DNA from: a virus
Strand: one strand, 5' to 3'
IMG/VR virus record: IMGVR_UViG_3300025395_000047
Location: 1-20,677 of that record
DNA: 20,677 nt
In this document: positions 10,740 through 18,637 of the stretch, piece by piece
How the letters are laid out: every line of letters begins with the position of its first letter
How positions within the stretch are numbered: position 1 is the stretch's first letter
Translations under genes and position numbers: made by a program
Notes under the pieces: model-generated
Told to the model about the DNA's origin: nothing
Database searches by the model: none
Seen by the model: the letters and a program-made list of their open reading frames with translations, nothing else

Positions 10740-11155
10740 AGTCTTTTTCTCCAATAAAGAGTTCTACGTCCCCCCCAAGGAATAGAGGGGTTGAATAGTT
10801 TGTAACCGCATGAAATAAGAGAATTAGACGATGGAGGATTATCAGTTGTGTCTGTGATGATCCAGTTGAAGCCTAGCTTCCTAGCCTTGCGTTCTCTAAC
10901 TCTGATAAGGTCTTTTTGTATTCCTTTGCCTCGGTATCGCTTAACAACACCCGCGCGGCAAAAATAACCAGTATCGCTCCAACGTTTAGAGCGAACAAGA
11001 CCACTAAATCCAATAGGGAGATCGTTGTCATAAGCTATCCACCACCATCCATCTAATACGTTATATAAATCATCATGGGGCAAACACTCTTTTTGAAGAT
11101 CATTCAAAAGATCATAGTTCTCTATAACAGTTGCATCTATGATTTTGATTTGCAT
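10736..11155 (-). CDS. GNAT-family N-acetyltransferase
   Basis: A 139-residue GNAT protein, which would transfer an acetyl group from acetyl-CoA to an amine. Motif A is clear: AGVVKRYRGKGIQKDLI (68-84, with the R-x-x-G-x-G/A pyrophosphate-binding loop at R75-GKGI-Q80), followed by the helix ERKARKLG and strand WIITDTTDNPPSSNSLISCGYKLF (98-121), where N-x3-Sxx-L-x-x-x-G-(Y/F) is typical. Many phages carry such a gene near late or lysis genes; substrate unknown (protein Lys, N-terminus or small molecule). It lies after the late-operon terminator and is GTGA-coupled to the phosphoesterase. Confidence 0.85.
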   Translation of the reverse strand: MQIKIIDATVIENYDLLNDLQKECLPHDDLYNVLDGWWWIAYDNDLPIGFSGLVRSKRWSDTGYFCRAGVVKRYRGKGIQKDLIRVRERKARKLGFNWIITDTTDNPPSSNSLISCGYKLFNPSIPWGGRRTLYWRKRL

Positions 11156-11162
11156 AACTAAT

Positions 11163-11182
11163 TGTCACTTTTGTGTGTGACA
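11163..11182. repeat. Inverted repeat before GNAT gene
   Basis: TGTCAC, 8 bases, GTGACA: a perfect 6-bp inverted repeat spaced by 8, between the late terminator and the GNAT start (11155). It could be an operator or a leader hairpin. No convincing promoter is visible beside it. Confidence 0.4.
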
Positions 11183-11192
11183 GTTTTAAGGC

Positions 11193-11218
11193 AAAAAAAA
11201 GGGGAAAGAATTCCCCTT
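11193..11218 (-). terminator. Intrinsic terminator at end of late operon
   Basis: On the minus strand AAGGGGAA, loop TTCT, TTCCCCTT, then six more T. A perfect 8-bp stem with a T-run, 20 bases after the endolysin stop. It should end transcription of the structural/lysis operon. Confidence 0.88.
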
Positions 11219-11238
11219 AAAAGTTTGGCAACTGAGTC

Positions 11239-11670
11239 TCAACTGTACTTCCTTGTGCCTTGTTTGTCAATAATAAGCGCCATTTTTCGTGGTTTATCAT
11301 AGGCATTGTTAGGCACAGAAATGTGAGTCCAACGATCAAATTCCCTAATCACTTGGTCATATCCAAGATCAGATGCGATGATTTTCTGTACTACTTGGTC
11401 AGGAGTGAGGCCAGGTACACGGATGTCAGCAGCACAACCAACCCTATGCTGAGAAGTATCTTTACTTCCAACAGAGTCATTAACTGCTTTAGACCTAAAC
11501 GCTGAGTTAACCATAATTGGAGCACCGCCAAGTAATGTCTTGACATCTTCCAAAAAGACTGCCAATCGCATAAGATTAGCTTTCTCAGTTTCATTTGGAG
11601 TGTTGTCAAGTTCACGATGGTCAGTATGGGTTAGTTCTTCTAAAGTGAAGTGTGTGGTTAGTGTACTCAT
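11239..11670 (-). CDS. Endolysin, peptidase M15A type
   Basis: A 143-residue zinc peptidase of family M15 (subfamily A), which would cut peptide cross-links of the cell wall at the end of infection. Visible: HFTLEELTHTDHRELDNTP (7-25), the usual N-terminal pattern; PIMVNSAFRSKAVND (51-65); SQHRVGCAADI (73-83) with zinc ligands His75 and Asp82; YDQVIREFDRWTHIS (104-118) with catalytic Glu110 and ligand His116. No signal peptide, so release needs the holin upstream (ATGA overlap, 11667-11670). Followed by the late terminator. Confidence 0.92.
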   Translation of the reverse strand: MSTLTTHFTLEELTHTDHRELDNTPNETEKANLMRLAVFLEDVKTLLGGAPIMVNSAFRSKAVNDSVGSKDTSQHRVGCAADIRVPGLTPDQVVQKIIASDLGYDQVIREFDRWTHISVPNNAYDKPRKMALIIDKQGTRKYS

Positions 11671-12164
11671 TTTGCTACAGGTGTTGATTGGTGCAATAAC
11701 TGATCTTTGGCTTGGCTAGAGGCAGAAGAACCAAAATAGAAACTTATAACTCCTGTCCAAGCAGTCCCTAAAGAACCTAGAAGTATCATAAGCGCCTCAG
11801 ATGACTGAACATGACCAGACATCATGCCATACATAATACCAAAGAACCCAATTGTTATCCCAATGGCTAATATAGGGGGAATCCATGACTTAACTGTCAT
11901 CTGCATATCCCTTGCAGACTTGCGATCATTGACCGCCAATTGCTCAAAATCCAAACCCATTTCTTGAGCTTTGGTCTTTAAAGTCAATTCAGCCTGTTGG
12001 ATAGAAGCTATTTGTTCAGCAGATAACTTACCAGTATTGATGGTGTCTTGTACGTCTTTAGGGTCTACACCGATGGCCTTAGACACCGCATCAACGGCTA
12101 AACCAGCTAAAGGGCCACCCAAAGCAGTAGCAATTGTGGGGGCAATTTGTTCAATCCAGCTCAT
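11667..12164 (-). CDS. Holin-like membrane protein (GTA-holin/3TM type)
   Basis: A 165-residue protein: Gly/Ala-rich N-terminal segment (IATALGGPLAGLAVDAVSKAIG, 11-32), a central charged part with DRKSARDM (80-87), then two hydrophobic segments (96-115, IPPILAIGITIGFFGIMYGM; and 124-144). The layout 'amphipathic/weak TM, D..SAR, W..P.L, two TMs' matches the family called holin of 3 TMs (gene-transfer-agent release). It would open the inner membrane for the M15 endolysin encoded directly after it. ATGA overlaps on both sides; the upstream one is with the frameshifted product of the previous gene. Confidence 0.75.
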   Translation of the reverse strand: MSWIEQIAPTIATALGGPLAGLAVDAVSKAIGVDPKDVQDTINTGKLSAEQIASIQQAELTLKTKAQEMGLDFEQLAVNDRKSARDMQMTVKSWIPPILAIGITIGFFGIMYGMMSGHVQSSEALMILLGSLGTAWTGVISFYFGSSASSQAKDQLLHQSTPVAK

Positions 12165-12723
12165 ACACTCTCCAAATGATATTTAGTTTTTAAGTAATCT
12201 TGACGTACCCAGTACATCAACCCAACGAATTCCAAGACAAGGCACAAAATACCGATGCTAACGACCACTCTGACCTTGTATTTATCAATGAGTTCTTGGC
12301 GCTTTCGTAAAGCGTCCATTGCGGCTTTTTTGCCTCACGCTCTGCGGATTCTTGCTCCTTTCTGAGCCTCGCTCTCTCCGCTTCAAACTCTGTCCAAATA
12401 GCGCCCCAACCTGGTGTTTGGTAAATCAGGAACTCTCTTAGCTCTTTTTCCGCTTCTTGCAATTGACGCAACTTCATTATGTTGTCAAAAGCACGCTTGT
12501 TGAGACTTTCCCCCCTACTTGGGGGTGTTTTCTTAGATTCCTCAACCGCTTTAGCCATTGTCTCACTATGTTCCATAAAGGAACCTATGTGACCTGTGAC
12601 TTCTGCGGTAATCTCAACCACATCAGCGCCAACTTCTTTGGCTTCTTTGTATAACTCAACGCACTTCTTGACACCACTAATTGCAGCTTGAGCCATCGCA
12701 AAAGCTGAAATCGGATCAATCAT
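12161..12723 (-). CDS. Late membrane protein read through a -1 frameshift (187 aa)
   Basis: Frame 0 begins MIDPISAFAMAQAAISGVKK and runs 168 residues to 12217, ending in a tail (after Lys133) with no family character. At 12331-12325 lies A AAA AAG; a -1 shift there gives EAKKAAMDALRKRQELIDKY, then a clear membrane helix (RVVVSIGILCLVLEFVGLMYWV) and a stop at 12161 that overlaps the holin-like ATG as ATGA. The helical body plus C-terminal membrane anchor is what I recall for related late proteins of marine and freshwater podoviruses (MIDPISAFA.A.A...). So the 187-residue product is probably the real or additional one; a sequencing error in the A-run would give the same picture. Location by the lysis genes suggests a membrane or virion role. 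Confidence 0.7.
12298..12331 (-). promoter_or_regulatory. Candidate -1 ribosomal frameshift signal
   Basis: Slippery heptamer A AAA AAG (12331-12325), the same as in E. coli dnaX and in the correct phase. Seven bases later follows a hairpin: GG, bulged A, CGCTTT, loop ACG, AAAGCG, CC (12317-12298). AAGGAG lies about 20-25 bases upstream and could add a Shine-Dalgarno stimulus, though farther away than in dnaX. Confidence 0.6.
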
Positions 12724-12920
12724 TTTAGAAACTTTTCAGCAAAGAAATGAACCACGCCACCCATCAATGATGCTATTGCCATGCCTGCCCAAAGGCCACC
12801 TTTGGATTTGTTTGCCATAGCCAATAAGCATTTAATGTCGTGTGACATCTCAGACACTTGACTCTCAAGCATATCAACTTTAGCAATCAACTGTCCATAT
12901 TGAATTGGGTCAACATCCAT
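12720..12920 (-). CDS. Small coiled-coil plus membrane-anchor protein, 66 aa
   Basis: Begins MDVDPIQYGQLIAKVDMLES. Residues ~8-38 form a heptad-like helix (LIAKVDMLESQVSEMSHDI), then GGLWAGMAIASLMGGVVHFFAEKFL (41-65) is one membrane helix. Short phage proteins with 'DP..(Y/F)G.....V..L...V..M......G..W....A..GG' are common next to lysis genes and often called putative holin or haemolysin-XhlA-like. A second lysis regulator or pinholin-like factor is possible. ATGA overlap downstream, TAATG overlap with the fibre gene upstream. Confidence 0.7.
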   Translation of the reverse strand: MDVDPIQYGQLIAKVDMLESQVSEMSHDIKCLLAMANKSKGGLWAGMAIASLMGGVVHFFAEKFLK

Positions 12921-13780
12921 TATGCACCTCTTAAAAATGCCACAGAGAATGTGGTCGCATTACTTAAACCTGTGACACTAGAAATTGTGCCCCCTGATGA
13001 TTGAGCAGCAACTCCTTGAATATAGTCTGTCGTACCATTACAGTAAACAATTGTTGAGCAAACAGGAGTAGTACCATCTGTACCACCTGTACCCACAACA
13101 GAACTAGCAGCAACGTTATAGTCTTTAACAGTACCACTCACAGACACACCAACTCCACATTGGTAACCTGTCGTTGTTGATGCAAAAGTACATGAAACGT
13201 TAACTTGGTAATACCCTGCAATCAAAGGTGTGAATGAGTTATTTGAGCTAACAAAATAACTATTTGAATCAAAGTCAACCACGTTATACGTCACGACCGT
13301 TAATGTTGCAGTCGTAAATGATTGAGCAATGGATTGGTGAGCAAAAAATACTGGGGGGCTAGACACGCCAGTTCCACCATTTGCACGAGCAATTACACCT
13401 GATAACGATACGTTAGGTGTAACCCCAGACGTTACATTGATGGGGCTTGTGCCTGTAACAGAAGTTACTGCAGTTGATGGGCCATAGTAGCTAGATAATC
13501 CTGAGATATTATCGTATGTACCAATTTGATTACCCAACGCATCAGTCAACAAAAACTTGTAGTTGTAAGCAGACTGAAGCCAAATTTCGACTTGGGGTCT
13601 ACCATCAGTACCCAAAGTCAAAGGATTGGTGTTAGCAATCGTACCTGCGCTATCAGAGTATGTTGCCAAAGGTGTGGTTGAACCTGCTTGATATGTATAA
13701 AGCAAACCACCACTCAAAGGTAATCCTGTCGTAGTTGTCTGTGCAACTGCGTTAAATATGGGGGAAAGATTGACGCTCAT
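12920..13780 (-). CDS. Tail fibre/appendage protein with C1q-like end
   Basis: A 286-residue protein. Residues 1-95 (SPIFNAVAQTTTTGLPLSGG, YTYQAGSTTPLATY, DGRPQVEIWLQ, YKFLLTDALGN) are the particle-attachment region I know from tail-fibre-like proteins of many podoviruses. A Thr/Val/Ser-rich beta segment (100-140, including GVIARANGGTG) links to a C-terminal jelly roll: FFAHQSIAQSFTTATL, the strand region FTPLIAGYYQVNVSCTFAS, and the end TFSVAFLRGA, the C1q/TNF-like layout. It should bind the host surface. It begins with an ATGA overlap and is last of the virion genes. Confidence 0.8.
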   Translation of the reverse strand: MSVNLSPIFNAVAQTTTTGLPLSGGLLYTYQAGSTTPLATYSDSAGTIANTNPLTLGTDGRPQVEIWLQSAYNYKFLLTDALGNQIGTYDNISGLSSYYGPSTAVTSVTGTSPINVTSGVTPNVSLSGVIARANGGTGVSSPPVFFAHQSIAQSFTTATLTVVTYNVVDFDSNSYFVSSNNSFTPLIAGYYQVNVSCTFASTTTGYQCGVGVSVSGTVKDYNVAASSVVGTGGTDGTTPVCSTIVYCNGTTDYIQGVAAQSSGGTISSVTGLSNATTFSVAFLRGA

Positions 13781-15789
13781 TTGTTTTCCTTAGTTAATCC
13801 TGCCAAAGGGTTTCTTTGTTCATTTGCGTATGCTTCTTTGCTATATTTTTGCACCAAAGATTTGCCAGCACCAACCAAAGGAATAGAAACGCCACCTGTT
13901 GCACCAGCCAATTTAGCCTCACCCAATGTTAATAAACCTTGTTTAGCTAAATCAGACAATAAAGCACTATAACTATTTGAATAATTAAATGTGCCCGCTT
14001 CTGGTTTGCCAATTTTGCTATTCAATAAACCAATTTCCATTACATCTTGCATGGCTTCTGGGCTTAATGATTCTCTCAATTTTGACTTATTGTTCTTTAA
14101 AAACTCAGCAAATTGGTCAGATTTAATTCTAGATTCATTGGCATTTGTTATAGCTCTTTTAACTCTTTCAAGTTCCCCAAAAGCAATAGCTTGATGTGCT
14201 ATATGATCTTGTGGCAATTCACCTTTTAATCTTCTAATTGCTTCTGGGCTTGAATTAGAAATGAAGTTTTTGTGAAACTTATCTGCTGCTAAACTAACTC
14301 CATCACGAGATAATTTTGCATCTTCAGCTGCATCAATAGCTGCTGCATAAGCAGGGTTAGATTCAATAGTATCAAATCTTTCTTTTGCTAATGCTTTGGC
14401 TTGTGAATACAAAGGTTGTAAATCTGCAGCTTCTTCGCCTAATTCAATATTATTTAATTCATTTCTAAGAATTTTAGCTGCTGCTCTTTGACTACCAACA
14501 CCTTCTCTTTGTGCAACACCCAATCTTTTGTCTAAATTTAAAAATTCTTGGTAATTTAATTTACCATCATTATTTTTAATTAAGTCTAAAAGTTTTTGAA
14601 TTGGTTCAGGAACATCAAATTGTGCCCCTTCTTTAATTAACGCTTTATTTGCGTTTTCTAAAAACTGTTTACCATTTACAGGAAAATCACTTTCAATAGG
14701 TAAACCAGCTTTTTGTTTTGATTCAAGGTAAGCATCACGAAACTTTCTATATGCAGAATCAATACTTTGAACTCTACGTTTATCAGTTTCTGCTAAACCA
14801 TTGATAATATGTTGACCCAATTCTGAGGCATCAGCTTCAGAACTAATATCTGGTGAATTTCTAATTTTAGATTCTTCAAACGCTTTAGCAAGTTGTTTTG
14901 GTTGTTGAGCAAAATCTTCTTGTAAACCATTTTTACCACGACTATTCCATGCTTCGGAATATTCTTGTGTATTACCTGTTCTTTGACTTTTTAATAAATT
15001 AACACCATGTTTTTCTTCTAATGCTCTTGTTTCTAAAGCATTTAAATTAACGTTTTCAGGTGCTTGTGATTTAATATGATTTTGTAATTCAGGAGATGCG
15101 TTAGCTATTGCAGCATCAATATTGCCTTTGATAATAGCAGGGTTAGTGGTTGCTGCAGCGCCCGCACTTTGCAATCCGCTTGGTGCTTTTTCAATTCTTA
15201 CTTTTGGTACTAAATTACCAAATTGTGCTTGCAATTGTTGTTTGGCAGTTTGTCCACCAACAGTAGCTGATTCTCGACTAATTCTTAAACCTTCAGCTTC
15301 TGGAAAAACAGGTGGGGCATGAAATGCTTCAAAACCTTCGCCTAAACTTTCTAGTATTGCTTTGCCTTCTTCAGTTGTTGGTTGAGTTCCAGCATTTTGC
15401 ATACTTCTTTGAACTTTTTGAGCTAATTCTTCACCAGCTTGAACACCTGCTTGAGTTCCAAATTTGCCACTTGTCAACGTACCATAAATGCCAGCAACTG
15501 CACTAGCAGGGTATGATAAAGCAGATGCAATGGTATGTAAGCCAGCCTCACCGCCACCTTTTAACCATGATGGCAGAAACCCACCTAAATCTTTTTCTTC
15601 TGCAGGTTTAGCTTTTCTTTTTTTTAATGCTGAAACATCAACATCTTTTTCATAATCGTAATCATCTTCAGGTTGTAACTGAGGATTTTTACCTGACATT
15701 GGGCTTTTGCCCACAGGTATTTGTGAAACTGCATTTCTTTTACGAATTGCAACTACATCTGGATCAAGATCATCATTATCGAATGGCAT
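13777..15789 (-). CDS. Large virion protein, probable internal/ejection protein (670 aa)
   Basis: Begins MPFDNDDLDPDVVAIRKRNA, a charged disordered lead of ~65 residues. Residues ~72-120 (LPSWLKGGGEAGLHTIASAL, VAGIYGTLTSGKFGTQAGVQAGEEL) form a Gly/Ala-rich amphipathic part seen in large phage proteins that enter the cell with DNA. The rest is long charged helix with many Leu, Lys, Glu, Asn. No enzyme motif seen. Third of three proteins after gp10/gp7-like genes, the place of P22 gp16. The DNA is visibly more AT-rich than the hub gene (for example 30% G+C over 14581-14640 against 42% over 18961-19020). The function is inferred from position and composition. Confidence 0.6.
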   Translation of the reverse strand: MPFDNDDLDPDVVAIRKRNAVSQIPVGKSPMSGKNPQLQPEDDYDYEKDVDVSALKKRKAKPAEEKDLGGFLPSWLKGGGEAGLHTIASALSYPASAVAGIYGTLTSGKFGTQAGVQAGEELAQKVQRSMQNAGTQPTTEEGKAILESLGEGFEAFHAPPVFPEAEGLRISRESATVGGQTAKQQLQAQFGNLVPKVRIEKAPSGLQSAGAAATTNPAIIKGNIDAAIANASPELQNHIKSQAPENVNLNALETRALEEKHGVNLLKSQRTGNTQEYSEAWNSRGKNGLQEDFAQQPKQLAKAFEESKIRNSPDISSEADASELGQHIINGLAETDKRRVQSIDSAYRKFRDAYLESKQKAGLPIESDFPVNGKQFLENANKALIKEGAQFDVPEPIQKLLDLIKNNDGKLNYQEFLNLDKRLGVAQREGVGSQRAAAKILRNELNNIELGEEAADLQPLYSQAKALAKERFDTIESNPAYAAAIDAAEDAKLSRDGVSLAADKFHKNFISNSSPEAIRRLKGELPQDHIAHQAIAFGELERVKRAITNANESRIKSDQFAEFLKNNKSKLRESLSPEAMQDVMEIGLLNSKIGKPEAGTFNYSNSYSALLSDLAKQGLLTLGEAKLAGATGGVSIPLVGAGKSLVQKYSKEAYANEQRNPLAGLTKENK

Positions 15790-17270
15790 CAGAAATCTCC
15801 ACGTTCTAGTCGTTTGAGGTTTTTCATCTTAGTGGCCAATTGATCTAATTGACTTTGACTCATACCAGATGTGTAGTAATCTATGATAGTGTCTTTGTCT
15901 TTTTGTGGAATATTTTGTTGATTTGTATTTTGAATAATAAAAGCAACAGGGTCATAGTTTTGTGACCATGCCTTTTTAAAGTTGTCAGTATTAAGAAATG
16001 CTTTAGTTTTACCATACTTATCTTGCAATTTAGCTGATGCAGCATTGTATTTTTCAGCAGCAAGGTTGGTTGCTTCTGCTCTTTCAACAATGTGAGCCAA
16101 GGCTTCATTGGTAACTTTATCAGTTCCATTTGCAGTCTTTAAGTCTTGTTCAGCAGCAACAGATTTCAAACCCATAAGCGCTGATTGTCTAACTTGTTGT
16201 TCTGCCAAATTCTTAACCAAAGTATCAAGTTCAGTATTGCCAAAAAACATTTGACCTGCATCCCTAACAACTTGACCAGCTTTACTACCTGAAGATGCAG
16301 CCAAGGAACGTTTAATTTGTCTTGCAGCTAATTTGGCATCTTGTGCAATTTGTGCTCTTTCACCTGATGCTTTGTAATCTTCTTCACCAGTTGCATATCT
16401 AGTTTTTTCTTGGTCATTTAATTGGCCTCTTGATGTAGGCTCATCTAATTGCAGTAATGAAGTTTTGCTAATTGTAGGTTTTTGTGTTGCCCCTTGTGGT
16501 GCGACATTTGGCATAGCACTAGGTGCAACAGTAGCGCCTGATGGTTGAACATCAAAAGGTACAAACTTACCGTTCGCATCGTATTGACCAACAACACCAT
16601 TAACAGTTGTAGTGCCTGGGGTTGGCGTAATAGCAATAGATGGCCCAACTGCAGTACCTGGTTTTATTCCTGTAAATGCTTCATTACCCATTTGCCTTGG
16701 TGTAATATTACCACCAGCACTAACCATAGTCGCTGCAGGATAAAGTTTGTTTAATTGCGCTTCAGCATCCAATGAATCTGTTGCGTGCCTAGCAATAAAC
16801 TTTCTTAATTCTGCATCAGTTCCTGTTTTTGGCAAATAAGCTAATTCTTGATTTATAGCTTCAGGAGTTGCATTTGTATTTTTTAATCTTTCTAACGTCC
16901 ATTCTTTTAATTTTTCAGGCGTTAACGGTTCATCAGAAGCAGCTAATTTCAACAAACTTCTAGAATGATTAGAAATTTGCGCCCTTATGTTTTCAATTTT
17001 TTTAGTATTAGCTTCGTAACCTGCTTGTTCAGTAGCCAATTTAGCTTTTTCAATTTCTGGTTCTAATGTACCTTGTGCTTTTTTTGCACCAATTTGAGCA
17101 CTAATTAGATCAGCTTGTGCTTTTTGTAATGCAAGAGGATTAGCTTGTTCTGATTGTTGATATGCTTGAGCACCACGAGCCATGTTAAGCATATCCCCAA
17201 GGCTCATTCCTTGTGGAGGATTAACTTTAGACGCTACATCAGAAAAGTTTGCATTAACTGTTGTTGTCAT
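15789..17270 (-). CDS. Virion protein, probable ejection protein (493 aa)
   Basis: Begins MTTTVNANFSDVASKVNPPQ followed by MSLGDMLNMARGAQAYQQSEQ, a pattern familiar from internal virion proteins. Residues ~45-110 are helical and rich in Ala/Gln/Lys/Glu; ~175-275 is a Pro/Thr/Gly-rich linker; ~290-490 returns to helix, ending with LDQLATKMKNLKRLERGDF. No catalytic motif. The position between the gp7-like gene and the 670-aa gene matches P22 gp20, a DNA-ejection protein. Overlaps: 4 bp with the gp7-like stop and 1 bp with the next ATG. Confidence 0.6.
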   Translation of the reverse strand: MTTTVNANFSDVASKVNPPQGMSLGDMLNMARGAQAYQQSEQANPLALQKAQADLISAQIGAKKAQGTLEPEIEKAKLATEQAGYEANTKKIENIRAQISNHSRSLLKLAASDEPLTPEKLKEWTLERLKNTNATPEAINQELAYLPKTGTDAELRKFIARHATDSLDAEAQLNKLYPAATMVSAGGNITPRQMGNEAFTGIKPGTAVGPSIAITPTPGTTTVNGVVGQYDANGKFVPFDVQPSGATVAPSAMPNVAPQGATQKPTISKTSLLQLDEPTSRGQLNDQEKTRYATGEEDYKASGERAQIAQDAKLAARQIKRSLAASSGSKAGQVVRDAGQMFFGNTELDTLVKNLAEQQVRQSALMGLKSVAAEQDLKTANGTDKVTNEALAHIVERAEATNLAAEKYNAASAKLQDKYGKTKAFLNTDNFKKAWSQNYDPVAFIIQNTNQQNIPQKDKDTIIDYYTSGMSQSQLDQLATKMKNLKRLERGDF

Positions 17271-18088
17271 ACTTCACTCCCTGTTTGGAAATAACTTGCA
17301 ATTCCTCCAGGTGCATTTAAGTTATAACCACCAGAGCTACTAGCATTAGCTCCATTAGGATTTAATAAAGATGCTAAATAATTTGCGTTGGTTGCACCAG
17401 TTAATGCACCTGTCAAAGCATTTGAAGCGCCTACTGTTCCCGCTGCTTGTGCGTTAGCTGCACCAACACCCAAATTAGAAATGTTGGTAGCATTGCCAGT
17501 AGCAAGATTAGAAAGTCCACTAACTGCATTTTGACCAATCCCCGCTATTCCTGCCAAACGGTTATAGATGTTGGTTTGTTGTGCTTGTCCTTGGTTAAAC
17601 TGTTGAGCTTGTTGGCCCATATAGTTTGTTAAAGCATTTTGATAAGCACCAGACGCATAGTTTTGAGTGTAATCCTCAAGTCCTTTTAACGCATTACCAC
17701 CAATCAAACCACCTGTTGCGTTGCTTGCTGCGTTTACTGCGTTTTGACCTTGACCCAATTGGAACTGATAATTAGGTGCTAGGTTTGCATTAAATTGCGC
17801 TTGACCCATCGGTTGATAGGTTTGAGTTGGAGTGGACAAATATCCCAACTGATTGTTTAACTGATTCAACCCTGTTTGCCCTGTTTGCATATAGGGCGTG
17901 TAGTTGGGTTGCAGATTTTGAAAATTCTGTTGTAAGAGTTGTTGACCTTGTGAAGCTGCATTGGCTTGGGTCTGAGCTGCACTCTTGGACGCATTAGCAC
18001 CAAGTAATCCGCTAACAACATTAGCACCCGCAAGTAAAGTAAGAGGATTTGCTCCTGTTACTGCATCAGCTATAAATGCAAAAGGCAT
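17267..18088 (-). CDS. DNA-transfer/ejection protein, P22 gp7-like
   Basis: A 273-residue Ala/Gln/Asn/Gly-rich protein. N-terminus has a hydrophobic Gly-rich segment (NPLTLLAGANVVSGLLGANA, 14-33), then Gln/Ala helix (SKSAAQTQANAASQGQQL), YTPYMQTGQTGLNQL (63-77), and the region APNYQFQLGQGQNAVNAASN with GGLIGGNALKGL (104-137), the 'F.aDPGY.FR..QG..AI..SAAA.GGL.SG' pattern of P22 gp7-type DNA-transfer proteins. These are stored in the capsid and injected with DNA to form the channel through the periplasm. Comparable genes in P22 also follow gp10. Confidence 0.75.
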   Translation of the reverse strand: MPFAFIADAVTGANPLTLLAGANVVSGLLGANASKSAAQTQANAASQGQQLLQQNFQNLQPNYTPYMQTGQTGLNQLNNQLGYLSTPTQTYQPMGQAQFNANLAPNYQFQLGQGQNAVNAASNATGGLIGGNALKGLEDYTQNYASGAYQNALTNYMGQQAQQFNQGQAQQTNIYNRLAGIAGIGQNAVSGLSNLATGNATNISNLGVGAANAQAAGTVGASNALTGALTGATNANYLASLLNPNGANASSSGGYNLNAPGGIASYFQTGSEV

Positions 18089-18090
18089 AA

Positions 18091-18426
18091 TTAACTCCTA
18101 GAAATCAAAAAATCATCAACATCGTCTACTTCGTCTGTTGCATGAATACAAAACCATTCAGAATCCTCTAAAGCCTCAATCATGTGATGCTTTTCTGCTT
18201 CAATGTTAATACAAAAGGGTGCAATTACTTCTTTATTATAATCGTCTGTGCTAATTCTTACCTTACCTTTAGCCAAAATACTAAGGTGTGCGTACTTGTG
18301 CTTGTGCATCCCTGCGACATAGCCTTTAGGGATTGTCATTTTCTTGCAGTAAAGCCCATCCGAAAACGTATGTTCTACGTTTGGATCAACTTGAAACACG
18401 CCTTCTAGCTCTTTAAGGTAGGTCAT
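18091..18426 (-). CDS. Cupin-fold phage protein
   Basis: A 111-residue single-domain cupin. HKHKYAHLSILAKGKVRI (41-58) contains the first motif (H41-x-H43-x3-H47, then G) and EAEKHHMIEALEDSEWFCIHA (76-96) the second (His80/81). The three His plus the later His could hold a metal. It could be an enzyme or only a structural beta-barrel; small cupin proteins lying between tail and ejection genes are seen in other podoviruses, and their role is unknown. Overlaps the upstream gene by 14 bp and lies 2 bp from the gp7-like gene. Confidence 0.8.
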   Translation of the reverse strand: MTYLKELEGVFQVDPNVEHTFSDGLYCKKMTIPKGYVAGMHKHKYAHLSILAKGKVRISTDDYNKEVIAPFCINIEAEKHHMIEALEDSEWFCIHATDEVDDVDDFLISRS

Positions 18427-18637
18427 AATAAGGAACTTTGTACTGTTTACCGTTTACCGTCACTTGAAAGTAACCTTTTGGTGTACTTGGAAGTGCAGGC
18501 GTTGTTGTTGTTGCTTGGAAATTCAATAAGTTTAGAAAAAACTGTTGCCAAGGTCTTGTAGGCCTTTTGCTTGAAGCATCCAAAAACTCACTTTGTGGGT
18601 AAGGATTGTTTTGAGGAGAACCATAAATACTAGGCAT
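18413..18637 (-). CDS. Small virion-region protein, 74 aa
   Basis: Begins MPSIYGSPQNNPYPQSEF. A Pro/Asn-rich lead, then RPTRPWQQFFLNLLN (26-40) and a Thr/Ala/Pro linker, ending in a short beta region (GYFQVTVNGKQYKVPYYDL). Small proteins with 'P.RPW..(W/F)F.NL' are common between tail genes of podoviruses and may be a neck or tail-adaptor part. Its ATG shares one base with the gp10-like stop (TAATG). Function unknown. Confidence 0.65.
   Translation of the reverse strand: MPSIYGSPQNNPYPQSEFLDASSKRPTRPWQQFFLNLLNFQATTTTPALPSTPKGYFQVTVNGKQYKVPYYDLP

Noticed and set aside
15881-16129. Second minus-strand frame inside the 493-aa gene
   Set aside because: Leu/Lys/Thr-rich shadow typical of AT-rich DNA; no start signal and no family likeness.
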